Part shown: positions 33,866-42,242 of the stretch, piece after piece
How positions within the stretch are numbered: position 1 is the first letter of the stretch
Layout of the letters: each line of letters starts with the position of its first letter
Source of the DNA: Selenomonas sp. AB3002
GTDB lineage: Bacteria; Bacillota; Negativicutes; Selenomonadales; Selenomonadaceae
Reading direction: 5' to 3'
Length of the DNA: 64,000 bases
Assembly (NCBI RefSeq): GCF_000702545.1
Contig: NZ_JNIO01000008.1
Coordinates: forward strand, 496,001 to 560,000
The notes under the pieces: generated by a model
Told to the model about the DNA's origin: nothing
The model's input: the letters and a program-made list of their open reading frames with translations, nothing else
The model's database searches: none
Program-made: the position numbers and the translations under genes

Positions 33866-36595
33866 GTGAGAATATTGATAAATCTTGTTGCGGGAGAGCG
33901 TTTCCGCCTGCCGGATGAGCCGAAGCTTTGGCGGGTGGCGGCGGGGAAGGTGGAAGTCTACGCCGTTACCCGCAAAAACATTTCTTTTCGGCAAATATTT
34001 TTGACAGAACTCAGTACAGGGGAAGCAGCCTTTCCGCCCCTGGACGAATTTGGGGAAATCGACTTCCTGCTCTATGGGGCAGAAGATACCTCGCTAGAAG
34101 AAATTCCCTTTGATAATATGACGGCAGAGGAACTTCATCCCCTAATGAAAGTGTGGTTTTCACATCTGCTGCTGCTCTCCTGGGTGCGCCTGATGGCCGA
34201 CCGGGGCGACGAGATACTGAAAACCTGGTCTGATGGCTCGGTGCTATCCGGCAAGGAGCATAACCACGGAGAACTCATCGAGGACTTTGAGGAAAACGAA
34301 AGCATCTTTTCCATGCTGCTGGGCACCCGCTTCCAGGCTCAGGACGAGCTGCTCTCCCAGAGGATGGAACGCCGCGCCCAAAAAGAGCGACGTATTGTGG
34401 ATGAGACCATAGCCGACCTCCTGGATGAAGAAGTAGTGCCGGAGGCGGAGGAGAGCGGCAGCGTCAAGTTCGAAACGGCGGTGTTTCTGGTGCGTGCCGC
34501 CGCCAAAGCCCTGGGCATGTCGGCGGCGGACATCCACATCGCGCCGGAAATGGTCCAAAGGCTGGATCAGCTTTCCCTTATCCGCCGTTTGACGAAAAAG
34601 GGGGGCATGGAACTGCGGCTGGTGAAATTGCAGAAAGACTGGCACACCGGCGACAGCGGCGTGATGATCGGCTACTATGGTGACAAGGCTGAGCCTGTGC
34701 TGCTGAAGCCAGTCACGCCGGAAAGCTACCTGCTCGTCACTCGGGAAAATCCCGGCGGCATTCCCGTCACGGAGGAAGTGGCCGCCCGCCTTTCCCAGGA
34801 TGCCATGCTTTTCTACGCGGGACTGCCCGCCAGGGTCCTCTCCCGCCTTGACCTCTTTAAATTCATGCTGCGCCAGAACTGGCGCACGGATGCCAAGACC
34901 ATCGTAGCCGTGAGCCTTTTGGCGGGGCTGATTCCCATCATCACCCCGATTATCACTGAGACCATGTTCTCGGACATCATCCCCATTCTCGACCGCAAGG
35001 GGCTGGCCACTGTCACCCAGGTGGCCATGGTGGCAGGCTTCACCACGGCGGCCCTCACAGCGGTGCGCTCCGTGGCCATCCTGCGCTTTGCCCAGAAGGG
35101 GAGCATGGCGGCGGAGGCGGCGATGCTCTCAAGGCTCCTCTCCCTGCCCGTGGGCTTTTTCCGTAAGCTTTCCTCGGGGGAGATGGTAGCGCGGGTGACG
35201 GGGCTGTCCCTGATACAGACCTTTTTGACCGGAGAAACCGTGGGAGTCATCTTTTCCTTTCTCTGCTCCTTTTGGAGCCTGGGCCTCATGTGCTGGTACA
35301 GCCTGAAGCTCACCGCCGTGGCGGTGGCAGTGTGGCTGGTGTATCTCCTCCTCAGCTTCCTCATCCTGTCAAAGCTCGTCAGGGCGGAGCGGCTCAAGAC
35401 CACCGCCACCAACCAGACCTCCGGCATCCTGGCCCAGATCTTCACGGGGCTGGTGAAATTCCGGGTGAAGGGGGCGGAGTCCCAGGCCTACCGGCTCTGG
35501 GGGAGAAAATTCGCCGAGGAATGGCGGGCAAACTATGCAGCCCGCTGGCAGAAAAACTACGGCACCATCCTGGCCGCCGTGCAGCCCATCCTGCTTGCTC
35601 TGCTCGTTTACTATGTGGCACTGAAGGAACTGGCTGCCGGGTCGGGCAGTACGGCGGCCGGGGCGGCGGCAAGCCTTTTCGCCGCTGATGAGCCTATGAC
35701 GGTGGCGAAGTTCCTCGCCTTCCAGTCCGCCTATACGGCCTTCAATACCTCCCTTGCCGCCGTGATTCCCGTGATCGAGCAGATGTCCGTCATCCTTCCC
35801 CTGCTGGAGAATCTGAAGCCAATCCTTGAAACCGCACCGGAGAGCGGCGAGGAAAAGGTGGAGGCCGATGTGCTCTCCGGGGCACTGGAGGTGAAGAACC
35901 TGACTTTCGCCTACCGGGAGGATACCCCCAATGTCTTAAATGATGTGAGCTTTCGCATTGCGGCGGGGGAACACGTGGCCATCGTGGGCAGATCCGGCTG
36001 CGGAAAGTCCACCCTCATCCGCCTCCTCTTGGGCTTTGAATCCCCTAAAAGCGGCGCGGTGTATTACGACGGGCAGGATCTTTCTGAGCTGGATCTCCCT
36101 TCGGTGCGCTGCCAGCTGGGGGTGGTGCTGCAGAATGGCCAGCTCATGACTGGGGACATCTTCCACAACATCATCGGTACCAACGACCTCACCCTGGACG
36201 ATGCCTGGGCAGCGGCAGAGGCGGCGGGGGTGGCAGATGATATCCGCGAGATGCCCATGCAGATGAATACGGTGGTCAGCGAGGGCAGCACGAATATTTC
36301 CGGCGGGCAGCGCCAGCGCATCCTGATTGCCAGGGCCCTGGCCATGAAGCCTGCCATCATCATCTGCGACGAGGCCACCAGCGCCCTGGACAACCGCACC
36401 CAGGCCATCGTGACCAAGAGCCTGGATCGCCTGAAAACCACCCGCATCGTAGTAGCCCACCGTCTCTCCACCATTCGCCACGCCGACCGCATCATCGTCT
36501 TGGAGGGCGGCCGCATCGCCGAAAGCGGCACCTTCGAGGAGCTGACGGCAAAGGGCGGGCTGTTCGCTTCCTTCGTGAAGCGGCAGGTGGCATGA
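33866..36595 (+). CDS. NHLM-type ABC transporter without peptidase (second exporter subunit)
   Basis: The 909-residue protein has a long N-terminal soluble region (about 1-330) that is not a C39 peptidase (no ECG or NHF motif), a membrane domain of six segments (about 345-640) and a nucleotide-binding domain with GRSGCGKSTLIRL, ISGGQRQRILIARAL and IIICDEATSALD. This layout is that of the second NHLM bacteriocin ABC protein, normally encoded beside the C39 transporter. The start is GTG 33866 or TTG 33875. The role of the N-terminal region is unknown. Confidence 0.88.
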   Translation: MRILINLVAGERFRLPDEPKLWRVAAGKVEVYAVTRKNISFRQIFLTELSTGEAAFPPLDEFGEIDFLLYGAEDTSLEEIPFDNMTAEELHPLMKVWFSHLLLLSWVRLMADRGDEILKTWSDGSVLSGKEHNHGELIEDFEENESIFSMLLGTRFQAQDELLSQRMERRAQKERRIVDETIADLLDEEVVPEAEESGSVKFETAVFLVRAAAKALGMSAADIHIAPEMVQRLDQLSLIRRLTKKGGMELRLVKLQKDWHTGDSGVMIGYYGDKAEPVLLKPVTPESYLLVTRENPGGIPVTEEVAARLSQDAMLFYAGLPARVLSRLDLFKFMLRQNWRTDAKTIVAVSLLAGLIPIITPIITETMFSDIIPILDRKGLATVTQVAMVAGFTTAALTAVRSVAILRFAQKGSMAAEAAMLSRLLSLPVGFFRKLSSGEMVARVTGLSLIQTFLTGETVGVIFSFLCSFWSLGLMCWYSLKLTAVAVAVWLVYLLLSFLILSKLVRAERLKTTATNQTSGILAQIFTGLVKFRVKGAESQAYRLWGRKFAEEWRANYAARWQKNYGTILAAVQPILLALLVYYVALKELAAGSGSTAAGAAASLFAADEPMTVAKFLAFQSAYTAFNTSLAAVIPVIEQMSVILPLLENLKPILETAPESGEEKVEADVLSGALEVKNLTFAYREDTPNVLNDVSFRIAAGEHVAIVGRSGCGKSTLIRLLLGFESPKSGAVYYDGQDLSELDLPSVRCQLGVVLQNGQLMTGDIFHNIIGTNDLTLDDAWAAAEAAGVADDIREMPMQMNTVVSEGSTNISGGQRQRILIARALAMKPAIIICDEATSALDNRTQAIVTKSLDRLKTTRIVVAHRLSTIRHADRIIVLEGGRIAESGTFEELTAKGGLFASFVKRQVA

Positions 36596-36657
36596 ATAAA
36601 AGCGACAATACAGATTCTGCAAAGGATGATGCTAAGTGCCCTGTGATTCCAGCTTGA
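36592..36657 (+). CDS. Possible 21-aa peptide overlapping two genes
   Basis: ATG at 36592 overlaps the ABC-transporter stop (ATGA) and encodes MNKSDNTDSAKDDAKCPVIP plus one residue before TGA at 36655. The frame overlaps the start of the sigma-factor gene by 22 bases. It may couple translation of the sigma factor to the transporter, or it may be chance. Confidence 0.3.
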   Translation: MNKSDNTDSAKDDAKCPVIPA

Positions 36658-37208
36658 CGCTGTTTGAGGACATGTACCAAAAATATTTCCGGCGCATCTA
36701 CAACTACGCCTATATGCGGCTCCTGAGCCGGGAGGCGGCGGAGGACGCTGTGCAGGATGTGTTTCTGGCGGCTTTTGCGGCTCTGGACAGGTTTGCCCCC
36801 ACGCGGGGCCTGCGGGAAGGCGGGACATACTGTCTCCCCGCCGACAACAGACCATCCATGGCCGTGGGCAGCGGCGGGGCGTGGCTCTCGAAGATTGCGG
36901 CCAATCGCGTGACGGACTTGCAGAAACGGGCCTATAGCTACCGCGAAGTCAGCGTGGGGGAAGTGCCGGAGGCGGCCTTCGAGGACACTTTTGACGAGGG
37001 GAGAACCCTCAGGAATCCTGTCAATCAGCGGGTTTATCGCATCCTGAAAAAATTATCCGAGGGAGAGCGGGAGCTTTTGGCTCTGCGCTATGAAATGGAG
37101 CTGACCAACGAGGAAATCGCCGAGCACATGGGGCTGAGCGTGAACGCAGTCAGCCATCGCTACAGCCGCCTGCTGGCAAAGTGCCACCGGATAGACGGGG
37201 AAACATGA
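36636..37208 (+). CDS. ECF-type sigma factor with an unusual insert
   Basis: Region 2 starts with LFEDMYQKYFRRIYNYAYMR and EDAVQDVFLAAFAALDRF; region 2.4 continues with AWLSKIAANRVTDLQKRAYS. Region 4 is clear: LSEGERELLALRYEMELTNE and EIAEHMGLSVNAVSHRYSRL. Between DRFAPTRG and GGAW about 22 extra residues (LREGGTYCLPADNRPSMAVG) interrupt region 2. GTG at 36636 follows AAAGGATGAT. It is likely to transcribe the peptide locus; no typical anti-sigma membrane protein is next to it, but a partner-switch module lies downstream. Confidence 0.8.
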   Translation: MPCDSSLTLFEDMYQKYFRRIYNYAYMRLLSREAAEDAVQDVFLAAFAALDRFAPTRGLREGGTYCLPADNRPSMAVGSGGAWLSKIAANRVTDLQKRAYSYREVSVGEVPEAAFEDTFDEGRTLRNPVNQRVYRILKKLSEGERELLALRYEMELTNEEIAEHMGLSVNAVSHRYSRLLAKCHRIDGET

Positions 37209-37301
37209 AAAATTTTCAAGAAAAAATTGCCAAAGCGGCATTTTGGGGCGGGGTGTTTCGTATATATAAGCGAAGGGGTCATATTAGGGAGGTGAAGAAC
37301 C

Positions 37302-37586
37302 GTGTCTCAAAGGGATGAGAGAAGCGGAAGCGAGGTCATGGACAGGCTTTTTGGCGGAGCCGATTTTGCCGCCGAAAACGAAGGGCTGGAGGAGCGTCTG
37401 CGGGAGCGCATACTGGGACGGCTGGCGGACGCAGGAGCGCGTCCGTATGCGTCCATAGAATCAGAGGAGGAGCGGGAACTGGGACGTGAGGAGTTTTCTG
37501 TTTTTGTGGCGGCAGGGACAGGCGCAGATGCCGCAGCGAAGAAGGCGCGGATGCTGGAAATTGCGAAATCTTGGCTCTCTATATAG
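37302..37586 (+). CDS. Hypothetical acidic protein, 94 aa, in the RiPP locus
   Basis: GTG at 37302 follows AGGGAGGTGAAGAACC. The protein is soluble and charged, with GLEERLRERILGRLADAGAR and a final KARMLEIAKSWLSI. There is no family match I recognise. Its place between the sigma factor and a precursor gene would suit an anti-sigma or accessory role, but no motif supports one. Confidence 0.5.
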   Translation: MSQRDERSGSEVMDRLFGGADFAAENEGLEERLRERILGRLADAGARPYASIESEEERELGREEFSVFVAAGTGADAAAKKARMLEIAKSWLSI

Positions 37587-37612
37587 ACAGATATATTGAG
37601 AAGGTTTTCATC

Positions 37613-37801
37613 ATGGCAAAATTCGACATGAAGGAATTGACGAAGGAGCAAATCCAGAAGCTGGTGGCCTGCGAAACCGCTGAGGAGCTGATGGCGGCGG
37701 GGGGCGGTTTTTCGAACTGGACGGGTTGTTTGTCTGGTGAAAAAAACACAATGAAGGAGGAATTTTGGTGGGAGCAACACTATGAGAATAAGCACCTATG
37801 A
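37613..37801 (+). CDS. Short-leader Nif11-like precursor peptide
   Basis: ATG at 37613 encodes MAKFDMKELTKEQIQKLVAC and ETAEELMA, the first helix of the Nif11 leader, which then joins directly to AGGG and FSNWTGCLSGEKN. The middle of the leader (the EEAEAY...ELDE helix) is absent. The core holds two early motif residues, Trp and Cys, and the tail overlaps the start of the radical SAM gene. DNA for the first helix is nearly identical to that of the second short-leader gene at 39387. Confidence 0.7.
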   Translation: MAKFDMKELTKEQIQKLVACETAEELMAAGGGFSNWTGCLSGEKNTMKEEFWWEQHYENKHL

Positions 37802-39368
37802 AATCATTTTGCCACTGGTGGAGGGCGAAAAAAAAATCGAGGATAAAGCCCTGCTGGTGAACGGCCTCTATTTCTCCTTTGACGTGGTGGCAAAGGAGGA
37901 GGCAGACAAATTCGTGGCAGGGGACTTCGCCGCTCTCCCCATCGCCCTGCGGGAGTGGCTGCTCGGGAGGGGGCATCTCACGCGCAAGAGCGAGGCGGAG
38001 GAAATCGCCGACATGAAGCTCCTTGGCCGTATCCATCGCATGATTCCGGCCCGGGCAGGTCTGGGCGTTGTCATCATACCCACCTACGACTGCAATTTCC
38101 GCTGTCCCTATTGCTTCGAGCAGCACCGCCTCAAAAAGGGGCAGGAGTGGCTCTCAAGCACCATGAGCCATGAAATGGTGGAGGCGGTATTTGCCGCCAT
38201 TGAGAGCTACAAAGCCAGGGGGTACTCCCTGGGGTACTGCACCCTCTACGGCGGGGAGCCATTCCTGGCGGAAAACATCCATGTCCTGCGGGAAATCGCC
38301 GGGCACGCCAAAAAGCTGGGCCTCACATTGGACGCCATCACCAACGGCTATGACCTGGAGGCCTACCTGGACTTTATGGAGGAGTACGACTGCAAGCAGC
38401 TGCAGGTGACGGTGGACGGCGTAGGGGAGGTCAATGACCGGCGGCGCATCCACAAGGAGGGCCTGCCCACCTATGACCGTATTTTAAGCAATGTAGAGCT
38501 GGCCCTGCAACGGGGCATATCCATCAGCCTGAGGGTGAATGTGGGGCGCGAAAACATTTCCGGCATGGGGGCGCTTATCGAAGACCTGCGGGGGCGGGGC
38601 TTCATGGACAGGGAAAAAGAGCGTGTCGCCGAGGAGGAAAAATTGCGGGAAACCGGCGGGAAGCCTGAGCGGGGGAGATTTTCCTATTATTTCAAGGCCA
38701 CCAACAATGACCGGCATCCCGAAAACAATATCACTGAGCAGGACATCATTGACGAACTGATGAAAAACGGCTTCACCGCCATGGAAGCCATCGGGCTGCA
38801 GAGCCAGTACAGCGGCCCGGAGCAGGTGCTCGGGCAGATTTTTGCGAAGAAAGCGCTGCCACAGCCCTCTCCCACATTTTGCGGCTCGGAGGCGGGGATG
38901 CTGGTCATCGACCCCTTTGGCAAGCTCTATCCCTGCTGGGATGTCGTGGCGAAGGAGGACACTGCCGTGGGCTTCACCGATGAGCAGTCCGGGCGTTTCC
39001 TGATGAGCCTCACGAAGGCTAAGTGGCGCACCCGCACCTCGGATATCCTGCCCGCCTGCCAGTCTTGCCCCTACGTCTTCATCTGCCGGGGCGGCTGCGC
39101 CTCCCGGGCTTTCGCAGAGCACGGGAGCTATTTCCGGGAGCACTGCGGCGAGGCAAAGGAAATCTTCGCCTTTGTGGCCTCCAGGGTGGCCGGGGAGGCA
39201 TGGGCGAAGAACCATGAGAGCGAGCTTTCCCTCTCCCTGGCAGGACCCCTCTCGCGCCTGACAGAGGCGGAGCGCAAAACCCTCACGGAGTCCCGCAGCC
39301 AGAAGGAAATCTTCACTTGCCTCAAGGCGGCGGGGCTGTGGGGGGAGAGTGAGCAAGAAAATTCATGA
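37782..39368 (+). CDS. Radical SAM/SPASM RiPP maturase
   Basis: The enzyme should install a radical-derived crosslink or thioether in the precursors. An N-terminal domain (1-90) resembles the leader-binding part of such maturases. The radical SAM cluster motif is YDCNFRCPYCFEQ (C104, C108, C111), followed by LYGGEPFL. The C-terminal SPASM domain starts at about 367 (CGSEAGMLVIDPFGKLYPCW) and has ACQSCPYVFICRGGCASRAF for auxiliary iron-sulfur clusters. ATG at 37782 overlaps the tail of the precursor gene. It is flanked by short-leader precursors on both sides. Confidence 0.9.
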   Translation: MRISTYEIILPLVEGEKKIEDKALLVNGLYFSFDVVAKEEADKFVAGDFAALPIALREWLLGRGHLTRKSEAEEIADMKLLGRIHRMIPARAGLGVVIIPTYDCNFRCPYCFEQHRLKKGQEWLSSTMSHEMVEAVFAAIESYKARGYSLGYCTLYGGEPFLAENIHVLREIAGHAKKLGLTLDAITNGYDLEAYLDFMEEYDCKQLQVTVDGVGEVNDRRRIHKEGLPTYDRILSNVELALQRGISISLRVNVGRENISGMGALIEDLRGRGFMDREKERVAEEEKLRETGGKPERGRFSYYFKATNNDRHPENNITEQDIIDELMKNGFTAMEAIGLQSQYSGPEQVLGQIFAKKALPQPSPTFCGSEAGMLVIDPFGKLYPCWDVVAKEDTAVGFTDEQSGRFLMSLTKAKWRTRTSDILPACQSCPYVFICRGGCASRAFAEHGSYFREHCGEAKEIFAFVASRVAGEAWAKNHESELSLSLAGPLSRLTEAERKTLTESRSQKEIFTCLKAAGLWGESEQENS

Positions 39369-39386
39369 TGAGAGGATGTGTTACCA

Positions 39387-39572
39387 ATGGCAAACATCAA
39401 CATGAAAGAACTGACGAAGGAGCAAATCCAGAAGCTGGTGGCCTGCGAAACCGCTGAGGAGCTGCTGGCGGCGACGAAGGCCGAGGGGCTGAAAAATGCG
39501 GCGGGTGGTCGGATGCCTCCGTGCCCAAAACACCGCCCCTGTAGCGAACGAGAATGGTTTGCGGGCTGGTGA
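39387..39572 (+). CDS. Second short-leader Nif11-like precursor, Cys/Trp-containing core
   Basis: The leader (MANINMKELTKEQIQKLVAC, ETAEELLAATKAEGLKN) lacks the second helix but keeps a double-glycine site (AAGG). The core RMPPCPKHRPCSEREWFAGW has two Cys and two Trp, a good substrate for a radical SAM/SPASM enzyme. ATG at 39387 matches the start of the other precursors; GTG at 39378 is in frame. It lies 18 bases after the maturase stop. Confidence 0.75.
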   Translation: MANINMKELTKEQIQKLVACETAEELLAATKAEGLKNAAGGRMPPCPKHRPCSEREWFAGW

Positions 39573-39588
39573 CAATGCTGTGTAATTG

Positions 39589-39618
39589 ATCGAGCTGGAT
39601 GATGAGGAGCTGAAGGTT
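39589..39618 (+). pseudogene. Stray Nif11 leader fragment
   Basis: Just after the short-leader gene the plus strand encodes IELDDEELKV, the piece of leader that normally precedes the Gly-Gly site and is missing from the gene upstream. It has no start codon of its own. Confidence 0.5.
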
Positions 39619-39640
39619 CACTTATTTGAGGGTTTATTTT

Positions 39641-41494
39641 ATGAATGTACAGGAACTTCCGGCCAAAGCATTTCTCTCCCATCTGCGCCGGCACCCAATC
39701 CCTGAGATTATGGACGAAGCGTGTGAGGCCGCCTTGTCCGCCGTTCTAAAAGAATACGGCGACACCATTACTCACGGTGCGGGACTTGAGGTGCGCCTGG
39801 GGGAGGAGGCGCGGTATGTTGACTATATCATGGCCATAGACCATGACGATATTCCCCATATTCATTTCCTGTGGTTCGAGCTTGATTACGGGGAAATCAG
39901 GAAGGCCCAGGAGACAGGAACGAAGATCACGCCCTGCCTGTTTGCCAACACAGATTTTGGCGAGGGCAGCAGGGAGAAATGGGATGAGTTTCTGCCGGCT
40001 TTCTTGGGCGAGGAGCGGGCCAGGTGCCTGCGCCCCGCCTTTGACCGGGTGCTTAGGAACTTGCCCGAGGGGGCGTACCCCAAGCAGGTGGGCACCATGA
40101 CTGGCCGGGGGGAACTCCACATTATGCGTTTGGTGATTTTGTTCCCCGACTGGGACTCTATCCCCGAAGGGCTTGTCGCCATCGGCTGGCAGGGGGATCC
40201 CGATGCCCTCAGGAAGGCGCTCCTGCCCTGGCGGGAGACGAATAGCATTGCCGTGAATATCGACCTGGGGGAAAAGGGGGTACTGCCGAAAATCGGCATC
40301 GAAGTCTTTTCCCGCTGGCGGCATCCACTGATTGTGGATAAAGCCATCGCCAGGCTGGAAGCGGCGGGGCTGTGCCTGCCCTCCAAGGCCGAGGCCCTGC
40401 GCCGCTGGATCCGCATCCGCCCGGATGGCGACCCCTTCATACAGACACTGATTGCTTATTTCAAGCTGAACTACAAGGACGGGGAAATCACCGAGGCGAA
40501 AGCCTACCTTGAGCAGTCGCCCTATATACACCACCATTATTTTGATGCCTATGAAAGACCAGTCTATGTGGAAATCATGGTGAAGGATAAGCAGCATACC
40601 CTCCCCATAGGCACGGCCCTGCAATGGCTCTATGAGTGTGAGGCAAACCGGGTGGGGCAGGTGCGTATCACCGGGGATGTGACGAAATACAGACACCTTG
40701 ACCGTATTCTGGAGGAATGCAAAGTCCAGAGCTGTGACGAAGGGAAGAAAATCCGCGCCGTGGTGGAGCTTGCCGGGGGAGCGTCGGCGGCGTGGCTGGA
40801 AAAGGCCATAGAGGCGGGGGCGGACAGTTTTATCATTGACATCCAGGGAGATGATGATGATAAAGCTGTTCTGACGCTGAAAAATCTCCGTGACATTGGA
40901 GTTAAGAAGGTGGTGGCAAGATGGCTGATGCACTCCGGCAACGCCGATAAACTTCTGAAGGTGATACAATGCACGGAAGAATTAGGCCTTAGGGAATTGA
41001 TTGTTACCGGCATGAAACCGGGGCAGGAGGTTAAAGCACCGACCCGCGAACAGCTGACGCAGGCGGCGGCAATAATAAAAAAATGGCGGTCAGGGCATCA
41101 TGTTGGGGAAGGCAGAGAAGAATCTGCCGAGCTTCCGGTTGGGCAGGAGATAATGGAACTGACGGTTGACAGTTGCTTTTCCCAGCTACGTGCTTTTATG
41201 GAGGGGCGCGACCCCAAAAAAAACGGAAACCGGGGCATAGAGCGAGGCTGCACGGCGGGACGGGACCACTTCTGCCTCCTGCCCTCGGGCAAGGTCACGC
41301 CCTGCCTGTATTTGAACTGCCTGGAGGAATGGGGCAGCCTGGCCACGTATTGGGAGGAGTCACCTGCCCTGAAAAAGCTGCGGGATAACAGCGGCTGTGC
41401 TGAAGGATGCAAGGCTTGTGTCTACAGGCGGCGCTGCTTGCCCTGTCCGGCAGTGCAGGAGAAAATCGCATTCTGCCCCGTCAGGGCAGAATGA
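39641..41494 (+). CDS. SPASM protein with a radical-SAM-like barrel lacking the CX3CX2C motif
   Basis: ATG at 39641 follows GAGGG. Residues 1-280 form an unrecognised domain (GLEVRLGEEARYVDYIMAID, LHIMRLVILFPDWDSIP). About 300-500 reads like a TIM barrel in the style of radical SAM enzymes (RPVYVEIMVKDK, QVRITGDVTKYRHLDRILEE, AGADSFIIDIQGDDDDK, LRELIVTGMKP), but the position of the cluster Cys motif holds none. The C terminus is a Cys-rich SPASM domain (FCLLPSGKVTPCLYLNC, GCKACVYRRRCLPCPA). It may bind the leader or act as the partner of the catalytic maturase. Confidence 0.7.
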   Translation: MNVQELPAKAFLSHLRRHPIPEIMDEACEAALSAVLKEYGDTITHGAGLEVRLGEEARYVDYIMAIDHDDIPHIHFLWFELDYGEIRKAQETGTKITPCLFANTDFGEGSREKWDEFLPAFLGEERARCLRPAFDRVLRNLPEGAYPKQVGTMTGRGELHIMRLVILFPDWDSIPEGLVAIGWQGDPDALRKALLPWRETNSIAVNIDLGEKGVLPKIGIEVFSRWRHPLIVDKAIARLEAAGLCLPSKAEALRRWIRIRPDGDPFIQTLIAYFKLNYKDGEITEAKAYLEQSPYIHHHYFDAYERPVYVEIMVKDKQHTLPIGTALQWLYECEANRVGQVRITGDVTKYRHLDRILEECKVQSCDEGKKIRAVVELAGGASAAWLEKAIEAGADSFIIDIQGDDDDKAVLTLKNLRDIGVKKVVARWLMHSGNADKLLKVIQCTEELGLRELIVTGMKPGQEVKAPTREQLTQAAAIIKKWRSGHHVGEGREESAELPVGQEIMELTVDSCFSQLRAFMEGRDPKKNGNRGIERGCTAGRDHFCLLPSGKVTPCLYLNCLEEWGSLATYWEESPALKKLRDNSGCAEGCKACVYRRRCLPCPAVQEKIAFCPVRAE

Positions 41495-41522
41495 TTTCAA
41501 TGAAATCAAGGAGTAATTTACC

Positions 41523-41744
41523 ATGGCAAACATCAATCTGAAGGACCTGACAAAAGAGCAAATTGAGAAGGCAATGGTTTGCGAGACCGCCGAAGAACTG
41601 ATGGCGGCAGCGAAGGCCGAGGGGGTTGAGCTGACCCGGGAGGAAGCAGAGGCGTATTTGGCGAGGACAGCTGAATGCGAGCTGGACGAGACAACGTTGA
41701 AGAGTGTGGCTGGGGGTGGGGGTGGTATCCATGTCTGGCACTAA
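41523..41744 (+). CDS. Nif11-like precursor with Trp/His core
   Basis: AAGGAGTAATTTACC precedes ATG. The full-length leader (TKEQIEKAMVCETAEELMAA, LTREEAEAYLARTAECELDE) ends in SVAGG, followed by the short core GGGIHVWH. The core is among the shortest in the locus and has Trp between two His. It directly follows the SPASM gene. Confidence 0.85.
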   Translation: MANINLKDLTKEQIEKAMVCETAEELMAAAKAEGVELTREEAEAYLARTAECELDETTLKSVAGGGGGIHVWH

Positions 41745-41857
41745 CGCTGTGCAACTCTAGGCTGAAAAAATTGCGGGACGGTGGCGACTGCACCTACAGG
41801 CGGCGCTGCCTGCCCTGCCCGGCAGTTCCTTCCTGCCCCGTTGGCAATGTAGAATAA
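41745..41857 (+). pseudogene. Duplicated C-terminal scrap of the SPASM gene
   Basis: In one frame the sequence reads LKKLRDGGDCTYRRRCLPCP and then SCPVGNVE, closely matching the end of the upstream SPASM protein (ALKKLRDNSGC, CVYRRRCLPCPA, FCPVRAE). It has no start. It shows that a second SPASM gene or a duplicated unit once followed this precursor. Confidence 0.65.
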
Positions 41858-41891
41858 ATGTAGAACAGTAGAAGAAAAAGGAGAGATTTTC

Positions 41892-42227
41892 ATGTCAGAA
41901 GAATTCACATACGCAACTTCCGAAGGCCCTAATGGCTGGACTATTTGGCAGGTAATTGGCCGGATTGATGTGTCCACCGCTGATGAAGCCTATGCCAGTG
42001 GTGAGGAAATCGTGAAAGGCAATGAGAAAATTGCCATTGACTTGTCCACGCTTGAGTATATCTCCAGCGCAGGACTACGGGTGATCCTGCGCCTCAATAA
42101 ACTGGCCAAGAAATCCGGACACAAGCTCACCGTCTGCGGTGCGTATGGCATGGTGAAATCAGTCCTGAAGGACAGTGGCATGGATGTGCTCCTGGCGGCG
42201 AAGGAATCTTTGGACGAGCTTTCCTGA
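41892..42227 (+). CDS. STAS-domain anti-sigma factor antagonist
   Basis: The protein is a single STAS domain: VIGRIDVSTADEAYASGEEI, then IAIDLSTLEYISSAGLRVIL with the phosphorylatable Ser in ISSAGLR, and GMVKSVLKDSGMDVLLAAKE. AAAGGAGAGATTTTC precedes ATG. In partner switching it binds the RsbW-like kinase when unphosphorylated. The kinase and phosphatase are the next two genes. Confidence 0.88.
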   Translation: MSEEFTYATSEGPNGWTIWQVIGRIDVSTADEAYASGEEIVKGNEKIAIDLSTLEYISSAGLRVILRLNKLAKKSGHKLTVCGAYGMVKSVLKDSGMDVLLAAKESLDELS

Positions 42228-42242
42228 CGGGGGGAGGGGAAC

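Noticed and set aside
31625-33994. Long minus-strand frames opposite the C39 ABC transporter
   Set aside because: They are antisense shadows of a conserved transporter gene and show His/Gly/Gln-rich low-complexity translation.
39746-40969. Long minus-strand frame opposite the SPASM gene
   Set aside because: It is a mirror of a GC-rich coding region; the plus-strand gene has clear domains and the mirror has none.
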